64,000 bases of DNA, from the NCBI GenBank assembly GCA_963724535.1, contig CAVRVD010000007.1, forward strand, positions 1 through 64,000, read 5' to 3'. A model generated the notes under the pieces. The model saw only the letters and a program-made list of their open reading frames with translations, searched no databases and was not told where the DNA came from. Below are positions 24,767-33,620 of this stretch, one piece after another; position 1 is the stretch's first letter, and each line of letters opens with the position of its first letter. This DNA comes from JADJPO01 sp963724535. GTDB lineage: Bacteria > Actinomycetota > Actinomycetes > Actinomycetales > Kineosporiaceae. Made by a program: the position numbers and the translations under genes.

Positions 24767-25422
24767 TGGTGCTCCGCGGTGCCGGGGGGCGGCGCCGAGG
24801 CGTCGGGGGGCTCGTGCGGGCCCCACTGCGGGTCCGGCACACCGGGCGGGCGGGTGCGCCGACGACTCGGAGCGCCGGCCCCGCCCTCGCCCGGCTCCTT
24901 CGCACCGGGCCACGGCTTGCTCGCCCTGGCGGTGAGCACGAACGACTTGCGCAACGGCGTCCCCTCGAAGTGCTCGGGCAGCAGGAGCGGTCGCAGCCCG
25001 AGCGGCTCGCCGTCCACGCTGAGCTGGCCGTCATCGAAGCCGCTGAAGTCGATCCCGAACATCTCGTGGGTCTCCCGCTCGTGCCAGGCCACCCCCGCCC
25101 AGACGCCGGTCAGCGAGGCCAGGCGCGGGTCAGCCGAGGCGACGCGGGTGCGTAGCAGCAGCCGACGGGGGAGCGCAGCGGCGTCGGCGATGTGCAGAAC
25201 GACGTCGAACCCGCCCGGGTCGGCGTCGGTCTGGTCCACGGCCGACAGCCAGTCCAGGAAGTCCAGGCCCAGGACCTCGCGGCCGAGCTCGGCCGCCTCC
25301 AGCCACCGGCCGGCGGGCACGTCGACGACGGCGGTGCCGGTGCCGTCCGTGGTCACGGTGAGATCTACACCGAGCCCGGTGGTGAAGACCTCCTGCACCG
25401 CCGCGATGCGCAGCGCAGTCAT
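24763..25422 (-). CDS. nuoC: NADH-quinone oxidoreductase subunit C, second cluster
   Basis: 219 residues. The 30-kDa subunit signature is seen as VAWHERETHEMFGIDFSGFD with the preceding LDWLSAVDQTDADPGGFDVV, and the C-terminal segment LLPEHFEGTPLRKSFVL. A Pro/Arg-rich tail of about 45 residues follows. It is not fused to NuoD. ATG 25422 overlaps the nuoB-2 stop by four bases. Confidence 0.92.
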   Translation of the reverse strand: MTALRIAAVQEVFTTGLGVDLTVTTDGTGTAVVDVPAGRWLEAAELGREVLGLDFLDWLSAVDQTDADPGGFDVVLHIADAAALPRRLLLRTRVASADPRLASLTGVWAGVAWHERETHEMFGIDFSGFDDGQLSVDGEPLGLRPLLLPEHFEGTPLRKSFVLTARASKPWPGAKEPGEGGAGAPSRRRTRPPGVPDPQWGPHEPPDASAPPPGTAEHQ

Positions 25423-25958
25423 GGCGCGCCTCCGGTTCGCGGTGCCGCCACCAGGTCGCGGGTCGCGGCGCCGGCGGAGACCGGACGGCGGTAGCGCTGG
25501 CCCAGGTCCTCGCCGGCGATCTTCTCCTGCAGCCGGACGATGCCCTGCAGCAGGGCCTCCGGCCGCGGCGGGCAGCCCGGTACGTACACGTCGACCGGGA
25601 TGATCTGGTCCACGCCCTTGGTCACGCAGTAGGAGTCCCAGTAGGGCCCGCCGGAGTTGGAGCAGGCGCCGAAGCTGATCACGTACTTCGGCTCGGGCAT
25701 CTGCTCGTACAGCCGGCGGACGGCGGGGGCCATCTTGTCGGTGACGGTGCCGCTGATCACCATCAGGTCGGCCTGCCGGGGGCCGTGGGCGAAGGGGATC
25801 ACCCCGAGCCGGATGAAGTCGTGCCGGCCCATGCTGGCCGCGATGAACTCGATGGCGCAGCAGGCCAGACCGAAGTTGAACACCCACAGGCTGTAGCGGC
25901 GCCCCCAGTTCAGCACCAGGCGCAACGGGTAGGGCGCCACCGTTTGCAGCGGGCCCAC
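25419..25958 (-). CDS. nuoB: NADH-quinone oxidoreductase subunit B (cluster N2), second cluster
   Basis: 179 residues. All four N2 cluster ligands are present: the tandem Cys in FGLACCAIEF, Cys in FGACSNSGG and Cys in VPGCPPRPEA. It should carry the last Fe-S cluster before quinone. GTG 25958 gives the usual N-terminus; the 105 bases to nuoA-2 hold no alternative. A visible ribosome binding site is lacking. Confidence 0.95.
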   Translation of the reverse strand: MGPLQTVAPYPLRLVLNWGRRYSLWVFNFGLACCAIEFIAASMGRHDFIRLGVIPFAHGPRQADLMVISGTVTDKMAPAVRRLYEQMPEPKYVISFGACSNSGGPYWDSYCVTKGVDQIIPVDVYVPGCPPRPEALLQGIVRLQEKIAGEDLGQRYRRPVSAGAATRDLVAAPRTGGAP

Positions 25959-26063
25959 CGCCGACGGGCGGCGCGCCGGCAGGCCGAGCGGGACCGGTCC
26001 GGTCGGTCGGTCCGGTCGGTCCGGTCGGTTCAGGGTGCTGGGCGTCCCTCGACGGATCCGCCA

Positions 26064-26426
26064 TCAGGCCCACCGCAGGGCACCGCGGCGCCAGGCGTGC
26101 AGCAGCCCGACGGCCAGGACGCCGAGGAAGATCGCCATCTCGACGACGGCGGGCCAGCCGAGCTCAGCCAGCACGACGGCCCACGGGAACAGGTAGACCG
26201 CGTCCACCGCGAACACCACGTAGAGAAAGGCGTACAGGTAGTACCGGACCTGGGTCTGCGCCCAGCCGGTGCCGACCGGGTCGACGCCGCTCTCGTACGT
26301 CGTCCGCTTCTCGGGGGTCGGCAGGTGCGGGCGCAGCGCCCGGTTGGCCAGCATCGCGGCGGCGAAGAACAGGATCCCCCCGGCGGCGACCGCTGAGACC
26401 ACGAGCCAGGAGGCCGACCCACTCAT
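26064..26426 (-). CDS. nuoA: NADH-quinone oxidoreductase subunit A, second cluster
   Basis: 120 residues, three membrane helices. Conserved YESGVDPVGTGWAQTQVRYY and FAVDAVYLFPWAV match the NuoA loop and second helix; the loop Cys of many NuoA proteins (YECG) is Ser here. ATG 26426 is the first gene of the cluster and divergent from korA across about 400 bases. Confidence 0.95.
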   Translation of the reverse strand: MSGSASWLVVSAVAAGGILFFAAAMLANRALRPHLPTPEKRTTYESGVDPVGTGWAQTQVRYYLYAFLYVVFAVDAVYLFPWAVVLAELGWPAVVEMAIFLGVLAVGLLHAWRRGALRWA

Positions 26427-26833
26427 AACGCCGACTCTAGTCGTGCTCCTGGGGTCGTGCCGGTGACGGCGCCCAGGCTGCGCGGTTCCGCTCGGCCCAG
26501 GCAGCGACGGACATCGGCTCCCAGCCGGCAACGGATCGCCCAAGGCCTGCTCGCGCCGATGGCACCAGACCCCCGAACACGTCGTTCGCCGAGAACCCCA
26601 CCGATTCGACGCTCTACTGCCCCTGCCCGGTCCTGAGCCACACCGGGCCTGGGCTCGGCGCGTGCTCCGGGGCACCTGCGGGGATGGTTCGGGTCGCCCG
26701 CGACGTTCACGCTCAGGGGAGGGTTCGGCTCGTGGACAGTGCGCCCGACGAAACGGACACCACTTACCATGCCATCAGGAGGCACCGGCGAGGCCTGGGC
26801 CCGTTGCGAACACGATCGGGGTTGCACCAACCG
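26427..26833. other. Divergent intergenic region between nuoA-2 and korA
   Basis: About 400 bases without a supported gene. It must hold promoters for both directions. An AGGAGG at 26777-26782 lies about 50 bases before the chosen korA start, and TACCAT at 26765-26770 resembles a -10 element, but no -35 is clear. No palindrome stands out. Confidence 0.4.
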
Positions 26834-28699
26834 ATGAGCACCAAGAGCGTCGAACGGCTGGCACGGGTCATCATCCGGTTCGCCGGGGACTCCGGCGACG
26901 GCATCCAGCTGACCGGTGACCGGTTCACCGCCGAGACTGCGTCGCTCGGCAACGACCTCGCCACGCTGCCGAACTTCCCGGCGGAGATCCGGGCCCCGCA
27001 GGGCACGCTGCCGGGGGTTTCCTCGTTCCAGCTGCATTTCGCCGACCACGACGTGCGCACCCCCGGCGACGCGCCCGACGTCCTGGTGGCGATGAACCCC
27101 GCGGCGCTGCGGGCGAACGTGGCCGACCTGCCCCGCGGTGGGACGGTGATCGCCGACGCCGACGAGTTCACCGCCCGCGCCCTGACCAAGGTCGGCTACT
27201 CCAGCAGCCCGCTCGAGGACGGGACGCTGGACTCCTACCAGGTCCACTCGCTGCCGCTGACCTCGATGACGGTCGAGGCGCTCAAGGAGTTCGAGCTGAG
27301 CCGCAAGGAGGCCGAACGCGCGAAGAACATGTTCGCCCTCGGCCTGCTGTCCTGGCTGTACGCCCGCCCCACTGGCGGCACCGAGCGGTTCCTGCAGACC
27401 AAGTTCGGCGCGAACCCCACCCTGCATCGGGCCAACCTGACGGCCTTCCGCGCCGGGTGGGCGTTCGGGGAGACCACCGAGGTCTTCGCGGTGCGCTACG
27501 AGGTCGACCCGGCCCCCGCCGTGCCCGGCACCTACCGCAACATCACCGGCAACGTGGCGCTGGCCTACGGGTTGGTCGCCGCGGCGCACCGGGCCGGCCT
27601 GCCGTTGGTGCTCGGCTCGTACCCGATCACCCCGGCCACGGACATCCTGCACACCCTGGCCCGGCTGAAGCGGTTCAACGTGACCACGATCCAGGCCGAG
27701 GACGAGATCGCCGGCTCGGCGATGGCCCTCGGCGCCGCCTACGGTGGCGCGCTCGCAGTGACCACGACGTCCGGACCGGGACTGGCGCTCAAGAGCGAGT
27801 CGATCGGACTGGCGGTCTCCTTGGAGCTACCGATGGTGATCGTCGACGTCCAGCGGGGCGGGCCGTCGACGGGGCTGCCGACCAAGACCGAACAGGCCGA
27901 CCTGCTTCAAGCGCTGTATGGGCGCAACGGCGAGGCCCCGGTGCCGGTGGTGGCTCCGCGCTCCCCGGCGGACTGCTTCGACGCGGCGATGGACGCCGTC
28001 CGCATTGCCGTGTCCTACCGCACCCCGGTGCTGCTGCTGTCCGACGGCTACCTGGCCAACGGGTCCGAGCCGTGGCAGGTGCCACAGGTCGCCGACCTGC
28101 CTCGGATCGAGCCGGACCACGCGAGCGCGCCGAACGCCACCGACGAGGGTGGGCAGGCGACGTTCCGTCCGTACGACCGTGACCCGGTGACCCTGGCCCG
28201 GCCCTGGGCGGTGCCGGGCACGCCGGGGCTGGTGCATCGGATCGGTGGCCTCGAGAAGGCCGATGGCACCGGGGAGATCTCCTACGACCCGGACAACCAC
28301 GACCGCATGGTCCGGCTGCGCCAGGCCAAGGTGGACGGCGTCGACACCCCGCCGCTGGAGGTCGAGGACCCGGACGGCGACGCGCAGCTCCTGGTCATCG
28401 GCTGGGGGTCGACCTACGGTCCGATCCACGCCGCTGCGGGCCAGGTCCGCGCCCATGGCCTGCCGGTGGCCACCGCCCACCTGCGCCACCTGAACCCCTT
28501 CCCCGCCAACACTGGTGACGTGCTGCGGCGGTATCCGAAGGTGTTGGTGCCGGAGATGAACCTCGGCCAGCTGGCCCTGCTGCTGCGCGGTCGTTTCCTG
28601 GTCGACGCCGTCGGCTACAACCGGGTACGCGGACTGCCGTTGAAGTCTGCCGAGATCGCCGAGGCGATCACCAAGCTGGCCCAGGAGGGAACCCGATGA
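26834..28699 (+). CDS. korA: 2-oxoacid:ferredoxin oxidoreductase alpha subunit (KorA type)
   Basis: 621 residues, a fusion of gamma and alpha domains. The gamma domain begins RFAGDSGDGIQLTGDRF and PNFPAEIRAPQGTLPG; the alpha domain follows (GSYPITPATDILHTLA, FQAEDEIAG-like IQAEDEIAGSAMALGAAY, then QRGGPSTGLPTKTEQADL). With KorB it oxidatively decarboxylates 2-oxoglutarate (or another 2-oxoacid) with CoA and reduces ferredoxin, a CO2-reversible TCA bypass. The exact substrate is inferred from mycobacterial and streptomycete relatives. ATG 26834 gives the family N-terminus but lacks a close ribosome binding site; TTG 26804 is an in-frame alternative. Overlaps korB by ATGA. Confidence 0.92.
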   Translation: MSTKSVERLARVIIRFAGDSGDGIQLTGDRFTAETASLGNDLATLPNFPAEIRAPQGTLPGVSSFQLHFADHDVRTPGDAPDVLVAMNPAALRANVADLPRGGTVIADADEFTARALTKVGYSSSPLEDGTLDSYQVHSLPLTSMTVEALKEFELSRKEAERAKNMFALGLLSWLYARPTGGTERFLQTKFGANPTLHRANLTAFRAGWAFGETTEVFAVRYEVDPAPAVPGTYRNITGNVALAYGLVAAAHRAGLPLVLGSYPITPATDILHTLARLKRFNVTTIQAEDEIAGSAMALGAAYGGALAVTTTSGPGLALKSESIGLAVSLELPMVIVDVQRGGPSTGLPTKTEQADLLQALYGRNGEAPVPVVAPRSPADCFDAAMDAVRIAVSYRTPVLLLSDGYLANGSEPWQVPQVADLPRIEPDHASAPNATDEGGQATFRPYDRDPVTLARPWAVPGTPGLVHRIGGLEKADGTGEISYDPDNHDRMVRLRQAKVDGVDTPPLEVEDPDGDAQLLVIGWGSTYGPIHAAAGQVRAHGLPVATAHLRHLNPFPANTGDVLRRYPKVLVPEMNLGQLALLLRGRFLVDAVGYNRVRGLPLKSAEIAEAITKLAQEGTR

Positions 28700-29814
28700 C
28701 GCAGCTGCACGACCTGGGGATGCCGGCCGCCACCACCGCGCCGTCCGGTCTGGACGGCGTGGCCCGACGTCCCGGCGACGCCAAGGCATCGACCAAGAAG
28801 GACTTCACCTCTGACTCAGAGGTGCGCTGGTGTCCGGGCTGCGGCGACTACGCGATCCTGGCCGCCGTCCAGTCCTTCCTGCCCGAGCTCGGCGTGAACC
28901 GGGAGAACATCGTCTTCATCAGCGGGATCGGCTGCTCCTCGCGGTTCCCGTACTACCTGGACACCTATGGGATGCACTCGATCCACGGCCGGGCGCCGGC
29001 GATCGCCACCGGTCTGGCGACCTCGCGGCCGGACCTGTCGGTGTGGGTGGTCACCGGGGACGGCGACGCGCTGAGCATCGGCGGCAACCACCTGGTACAC
29101 ACGTTGCGACGCAACCTCAACCTCACCATCCTGTTGTTCAACAACCGGATCTACGGGCTGACCAAGGGCCAGTACTCACCGACCTCGCAGTCCGGCCTGG
29201 TCACCAAGTCAACCCCGCTCGGCTCGCTGGATGCGCCGTTCAACCCGGTCTCGCTCGCCCTGGGCGCCGAGGCGACGTTCGTGGCCCGGACCCTGGACTC
29301 CGACCGCAAGCACCTGACCTCGGTGCTGCGCGAGGCGGTCTCGCACCGCGGGGCGGCACTGGTGGAGATCTACCAGAACTGCCCCATCTTCCATGACGGC
29401 GCGTTCGACGTGCTCAAGGACCGCGACCAGGCGCAGGCCCGGCTGGTCCGGCTCGAGCACGGTCGAGCGATCCGGTTCGGCCCCGCCGGCGAGGACGGCG
29501 AGGGCTCGCTCGGCGTCGTCCGAGGTCGGGACGGCTCGCTGCAGGTCGCCCCGGTCGGCGAGGTCGGCACCGATACGGTGCTCGTCCATGACGCGCACGC
29601 GAGCGACCCGTCCCTGGCGTTCGCCCTGTCCCGCCTCGATGAGCCGACGATGTCCCACGTGCCGATCGGGGTGTTCCGCTCGGTGAGCCGGCCCACCTAC
29701 GACGACCAGGTGCGCGAACAGGTCGGTGCCGCGGTGACGGCGGGCGGCGGACCGGCGTCCGATGATGACCTCGCCGCCCTGCTGGCCGGCGCCGACACCT
29801 GGACGGTCGAGTAG
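28696..29814 (+). CDS. korB: 2-oxoacid:ferredoxin oxidoreductase beta subunit (KorB type)
   Basis: 372 residues. Thiamine diphosphate and 4Fe-4S subunit: the cysteines in RWCPGCGDYAIL and GIGCSSRFPYYL and a later Cys (YQNCPIF) ligate the cluster, and TGDGDALSIGGNHLVH then LLFNNRIYGLTKGQYSPTS form the ThDP/Mg site. ATG 28696 is translationally coupled to korA. It lies next to the Nuo-2 cluster, a natural acceptor for its reduced ferredoxin. Confidence 0.95.
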   Translation: MTQLHDLGMPAATTAPSGLDGVARRPGDAKASTKKDFTSDSEVRWCPGCGDYAILAAVQSFLPELGVNRENIVFISGIGCSSRFPYYLDTYGMHSIHGRAPAIATGLATSRPDLSVWVVTGDGDALSIGGNHLVHTLRRNLNLTILLFNNRIYGLTKGQYSPTSQSGLVTKSTPLGSLDAPFNPVSLALGAEATFVARTLDSDRKHLTSVLREAVSHRGAALVEIYQNCPIFHDGAFDVLKDRDQAQARLVRLEHGRAIRFGPAGEDGEGSLGVVRGRDGSLQVAPVGEVGTDTVLVHDAHASDPSLAFALSRLDEPTMSHVPIGVFRSVSRPTYDDQVREQVGAAVTAGGGPASDDDLAALLAGADTWTVE

Positions 29815-29836
29815 GTCAGCGGGCCGCACGCACGGC

Positions 29837-30274
29837 TCAGCGGGCCACGTCCCAGGAGTCGCCCGCTTCCAGGCGCATGGCCAGGAGCACGTCCAGCTCG
29901 ATCGACTCGCCGTCGCGGGCGCCACGACCGACCTGCAGCGGCGGGTCGGCGGGGACCAGGCTCACCCCACGCACCAGGGCGATCAGGCTCGGGGGGCACG
30001 AGAGCACGTAGTAGTCCCCGGCCTCGCTCACCCCGATCGAGCCGTTCCGGGTCAGGTACCAGCCGGTCAGGCCGGTGCGGTACCTGCCTGCACGGTCACC
30101 GGAGCGCGCCACCAGGGGCGTCGTGACCAGGCCTCGACGACGCGCCTCGGCGACAAAGGCCGCAACCTTCTGCCGAGCCCGAAGCGTCTCGGCCTCGCGG
30201 GCCCGTGCGGCGCGGGCGGCCTGCTCCTGCGCGGCTTCGCCACGACGGGTGCTCCAGTCCGAGGTGTCCGACAT
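29837..30274 (-). CDS. Hypothetical protein
   Basis: 145 residues, convergent with korB (22 bases between stops). The first 55 residues are charged and Ala/Arg-rich, probably a long helix (QEQAARAARAREAETLRARQ). The rest contains RYRTGLTGWYLTRNGSIGVS and YYVLSCPPSLIALVRG. No signal peptide or membrane segment. The family is not recognised; good codon usage and a clean ATG (30274) suggest a real gene. Confidence 0.7.
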   Translation of the reverse strand: MSDTSDWSTRRGEAAQEQAARAARAREAETLRARQKVAAFVAEARRRGLVTTPLVARSGDRAGRYRTGLTGWYLTRNGSIGVSEAGDYYVLSCPPSLIALVRGVSLVPADPPLQVGRGARDGESIELDVLLAMRLEAGDSWDVAR

Positions 30275-30349
30275 CGCTCCATTGTGGGCGCTGCGTGGAG
30301 CGCGGCAGACGTCAGGACCAGCCGGATCCGGATCCCCGAGCGACCCGCC

Positions 30350-30355
30350 TAGAAT
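30350..30355 (+). promoter_or_regulatory. Putative -10 element for a leaderless rarD transcript
   Basis: TAGAAT, a good TANNNT match, ends six bases before ATG 30362, and there is no ribosome binding site. Transcription would begin at or within a base of the start codon. Confidence 0.6.
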
Positions 30356-30361
30356 CATCGG

Positions 30362-31288
30362 ATGAATCCGGCGCGGAGCGAGCGACGAGGCATCGGCTAC
30401 GGCATCGCCGCCTACGGGCTGTGGGGGATGTTCCCGCTCTTCTTCGTCCTGCTCGGGCGCTCCGGGCCGGTCGAGATCGTGCTGCACCGGATCCTGTGGT
30501 CGATGCTGGTGTGCCTGCTGGCACTGGCGGTCCTGCAGGGCTGGCGCCACCTCGGCGCCCTGCGCCCACCGCGCACCGCGGGGCTGCTCGCCCTGGCCGC
30601 CACGGTGCTCGCGGTGAACTGGGGCATCTACGTCTACTCGGTCGGCACCGACCAGGTGACCCAGGCCAGCCTGGGGTACTTCATCAACCCGTTGGTCACG
30701 GTGCTGCTCGGGGTGCTGGTGCTCAAGGAGCGGCTGCGTCCGGCCCAGTGGACGGCGGTCGGCATCGGCGCGCTCGCCGTCACCGTCCTCGCCGTCGACT
30801 ACGGTGCCCCGCCCTGGATCTCGCTCAGCCTGGCCGCGACGTTCGGCCTCTACGGCCTGATCAAGAAGACCGTCGGGGTGTCCCTGAACGCGCTGACCGG
30901 GCTGTCCGGTGAGACCGCGGCCCTGGCCCCGGTCGCTGTGGCCGGGCTGATCTGGCTCGAGGTCGGCGGGCGTGGCCACTTCACCGACAACCCGCCGTGG
31001 CAGGCGCTGCTGCTGGCCGCCAGCGGTGTGGTCACCGTCGTCCCACTGCTGATGTTCGCCGCCGCTGCCCGCCGGGTCCCGCTGTCGACGATGGGCCTGC
31101 TGCAGTACCTGACCCCGGTGCTGCAGCTGCTGTGCGCCGTCCTCGTGCTCGGCGAGCAGATGCCGGCCTCACGCTGGATCGGGTTCGGGCTGGTCTGGAC
31201 GGCGCTGGCGGTGCTGACGCTGGACTCACTGACCGCGGCGCGCTCCCGGGCGCGCGCCGTCCAGAAGGCCCCTGCACTGGCCGCCTGA
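30362..31288 (+). CDS. rarD: EamA family transporter RarD
   Basis: 308 residues, ten predicted membrane helices in two EamA repeats. N-terminus GIGYGIAAYGLWGMFPLFF and EIVLHRILWSMLV are RarD hallmarks, with AVNWGIYVYSVGTDQVTQAS and the second-repeat motif LLQYLTPVLQLLCAVL. Family members export or take up small metabolites; the substrate is unknown. Convergent with the ligase gene. Confidence 0.92.
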   Translation: MNPARSERRGIGYGIAAYGLWGMFPLFFVLLGRSGPVEIVLHRILWSMLVCLLALAVLQGWRHLGALRPPRTAGLLALAATVLAVNWGIYVYSVGTDQVTQASLGYFINPLVTVLLGVLVLKERLRPAQWTAVGIGALAVTVLAVDYGAPPWISLSLAATFGLYGLIKKTVGVSLNALTGLSGETAALAPVAVAGLIWLEVGGRGHFTDNPPWQALLLAASGVVTVVPLLMFAAAARRVPLSTMGLLQYLTPVLQLLCAVLVLGEQMPASRWIGFGLVWTALAVLTLDSLTAARSRARAVQKAPALAA

Positions 31289-31354
31289 CCGGATCTCACA
31301 ACCCGAAGCGGGCGCTGTCCACGCCCCGGACCGCGGGGTGGGCGGAGCGCTGCC

Positions 31355-32440
31355 TCAGCTGCTCAGGATGTGAGCCAGGTCGTACCGGACCGGCCGGTCG
31401 ACCTGGTCATAGGTGCAGCTGTCAGGCGTGCGGTCCGGGCGCCAGCGGCGGAACTGGGCGGTGTGCCGGAACCGGGTGCCCTCCATGTGACCGTAGGCGA
31501 CCTCGACGACCAGCTCGGGACGCACCGGCTCCCAGGACAGGTCCTTGCCGGCGCTCCACCTGCTCACGGCGCCGGGCAGCCGCCCGTCGGCGTGGGCCTG
31601 CGCGTCCGCCCACGCCGCCCAGGGATGGCCGGCCTTCCCGGCCTCGCCGATCGGGACCCGGTATGGCGCCAGCTCCTGCACCAGCTCGGCCCGGCGCCTC
31701 ATCGGGAAGGACGCCGAGACCCCGACGTGCTGCAGCGCGCCGGTCTCGTCGTACAGGCCGAGCAGCAGAGACCCGATAACCGGCCCACTCTTGTGCCAGC
31801 GGAACCCGGCCACGACGCAGTCCGCGGTCCGCTCGTGCTTGACCTTGAACATCGCCCGCTTGTCGCTCCGGTAGCCGCCGACCAGCGGCTTGGCGACGAC
31901 CCCGTCCAGCCCGGCGCCCTCGAACACCTCGAACCAGCGGCGTGCCTCGTCGAGGTCGGCGGTGGCCGGGGTGAGGTGGATCGGGGCCCGTGCGTGCGCC
32001 AGGGCCTGCGCCAGGGCGGCCCGGCGGACGGCGAAGTCCTCCTCGAGGAAGGACCGCTCGTCCAGGGCGAGCAGGTCGAAGGCGACGAAGGACGCCGGGA
32101 TCTGACCGGACAGCAGCGTGACCCGGCTCGCGGCCGGGTGCAGCCGCAGCTGCAGCGCGTCGAAGTCGAGCCGGTCGCCCCGGACGACGACGATCTCGCC
32201 GTCCAGGACACATCGCGCAGGGACGTTGGCCTTGATCGCCTCGACCAGCTCGGGGAAATAGCGGGTCAAGGGGCGTTCGTTGCGCGAGCCGAGCTCGACC
32301 TCGTCCCGGTCGCGGAAGACGATGCTGCGGAAGCCGTCCCACTTCGGCTCCACGTGTCCCACGTCGGGGATCTCCCGGACCGCTTTGGCAAGCATCGGGG
32401 CGACCGGGGGCATCACAGGCAGGCGCATGAGGACCATCAT
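31355..32440 (-). CDS. ligC: ATP-dependent DNA ligase (LigC-type)
   Basis: 361 residues. The adenylation domain has the catalytic Lys33 in EPKWDGFR (motif I), then SRNERPLTRYFPEL (motif Ia/III area), VLDGEIVVV, GLDGVVAKPL (motif IV) and MFKVKHERTADCVVA (motif V). A C-terminal OB-fold domain follows, including VRPELVVEVAYGHMEG. It seals nicks using ATP, as a free-standing repair ligase. No Ku or polymerase/primase domain gene is near. ATG 32440 is chosen; ATG 32437 and 32428 follow in frame and no ribosome binding site decides. Confidence 0.92.
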   Translation of the reverse strand: MMVLMRLPVMPPVAPMLAKAVREIPDVGHVEPKWDGFRSIVFRDRDEVELGSRNERPLTRYFPELVEAIKANVPARCVLDGEIVVVRGDRLDFDALQLRLHPAASRVTLLSGQIPASFVAFDLLALDERSFLEEDFAVRRAALAQALAHARAPIHLTPATADLDEARRWFEVFEGAGLDGVVAKPLVGGYRSDKRAMFKVKHERTADCVVAGFRWHKSGPVIGSLLLGLYDETGALQHVGVSASFPMRRRAELVQELAPYRVPIGEAGKAGHPWAAWADAQAHADGRLPGAVSRWSAGKDLSWEPVRPELVVEVAYGHMEGTRFRHTAQFRRWRPDRTPDSCTYDQVDRPVRYDLAHILSS

Positions 32441-32654
32441 CGAGCAGGAACCCGCCGGCGCACGCCGATCGCGGCTGCAACCGCCGGGCAACCGCCGCCG
32501 GCGCAGTGGACTGTCGGACCCCCCGGCTAGCGTCCTAGTCCTCCCAGCACCGCCGTCTGCCTGACGTGCGATGAGACCGCCGCGTGGCCGGCGGCCGCCG
32601 GGGACCGCACCCGCGGTCGCCGGTTCCGCGGGATCCCCGGAAGGCGGCCCACCG

Positions 32655-33584
32655 ATGGCCGATCCCACCTTCGAGTCCGACCGTTCCCGTCCAGCCGAGG
32701 ACGGCACGCCCCGGCCGGGCCCCCACGACGACAACGCCCTGCGCGCCCTGGCCGTCGACGAGCTGGTGACGCTGTGCCGCTGGCTCGGCATCGACGCCGA
32801 CCCCGGCACGGTCCGGCTCGAGCAGGCGCTGCCGTCGACGCCTCGGTTCAGCGACCTGCTGGTCGGTGCCGGCCATGGTCGCCTGTCGCAGGTGGAGTTC
32901 GTCCGCCGACCGACCCCGGACCTGCCGCACCGCCTCGTGGAGTACCGCTCCGCCATCATGCGTCAGGCGCCCGATTCCGTGCTTCGCCAACACGTGGTCG
33001 TCCTGGCCGAGGGGCACGTGGAGACCGAGCTCACCGACGGGTCGGAGTTCTGGTGCCGATTCCACGTCACGTATCTGCGCGAGCTGGACCCGGCAGACCT
33101 GCTCACCCTGCCGGCGCTGGCCCCGTTGGCGGTCCTGGCTCGCCCACCACTCGGACAGCGTCGAACCGATGTGCTGCGCGAGGCGCTGCAGGTGATCCAC
33201 AGATACGCTCCGCCGACGCGCGTGCCCCGGCTGGCTGAGCTGGCCACCGTCCTTGCCGCGATCCACCTGGACGCGGCGACCATCGAATCCCTCGGAAGGG
33301 AGAGCGTCATGCCGATCAGCCTCGAGGACACCCAGGCCGGACGCATGATCGCCGAGCGCCATCGCGCCGAGGGCCTGGAGCAGGGTCTGTCCCAGGGGTT
33401 CGTCCAGGGTCGCAGCGAGGGGCTCTCCCGGGGCGAGCAGGTCGTCCTGGCCCAGCTGATCAGCGCTCGGTTCGGTCGGGACGACCGGACCGAGCAGATC
33501 GCCCGACGACTGCTGGGGTACGGCGAGCAGGCGGCCGTGGACGCAGTCCTGACCGCCCGCTCGCTGGACGAACTCGATGACTGA
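32655..33584 (+). CDS. Rpn-like / PD-(D/E)XK putative nuclease-family protein
   Basis: 309 residues. The N-terminal half has the nuclease-fold pattern seen in Rpn/YadD-like proteins: LSQVEFVRRPTPDLPHRLVEY, YRSAIMRQ and a later VVVLAEG strand. The C-terminal part has the typical repeated EG-x-QG helix (RAEGLEQGLSQGFVQGRSEG) and a terminal helical bundle (AQLISARFGRDDRTEQIARR). Rpn proteins are linked to recombination-promoting DNA cleavage. Catalytic residues are not clear enough to call it active. ATG 32655 has GGAAGG upstream. Divergent from ligC across about 210 bases. Confidence 0.6.
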   Translation: MADPTFESDRSRPAEDGTPRPGPHDDNALRALAVDELVTLCRWLGIDADPGTVRLEQALPSTPRFSDLLVGAGHGRLSQVEFVRRPTPDLPHRLVEYRSAIMRQAPDSVLRQHVVVLAEGHVETELTDGSEFWCRFHVTYLRELDPADLLTLPALAPLAVLARPPLGQRRTDVLREALQVIHRYAPPTRVPRLAELATVLAAIHLDAATIESLGRESVMPISLEDTQAGRMIAERHRAEGLEQGLSQGFVQGRSEGLSRGEQVVLAQLISARFGRDDRTEQIARRLLGYGEQAAVDAVLTARSLDELDD

Positions 33585-33620
33585 CCTGCACCGTGCGCCC
33601 AGCTGGGCACCGGCACCAGG

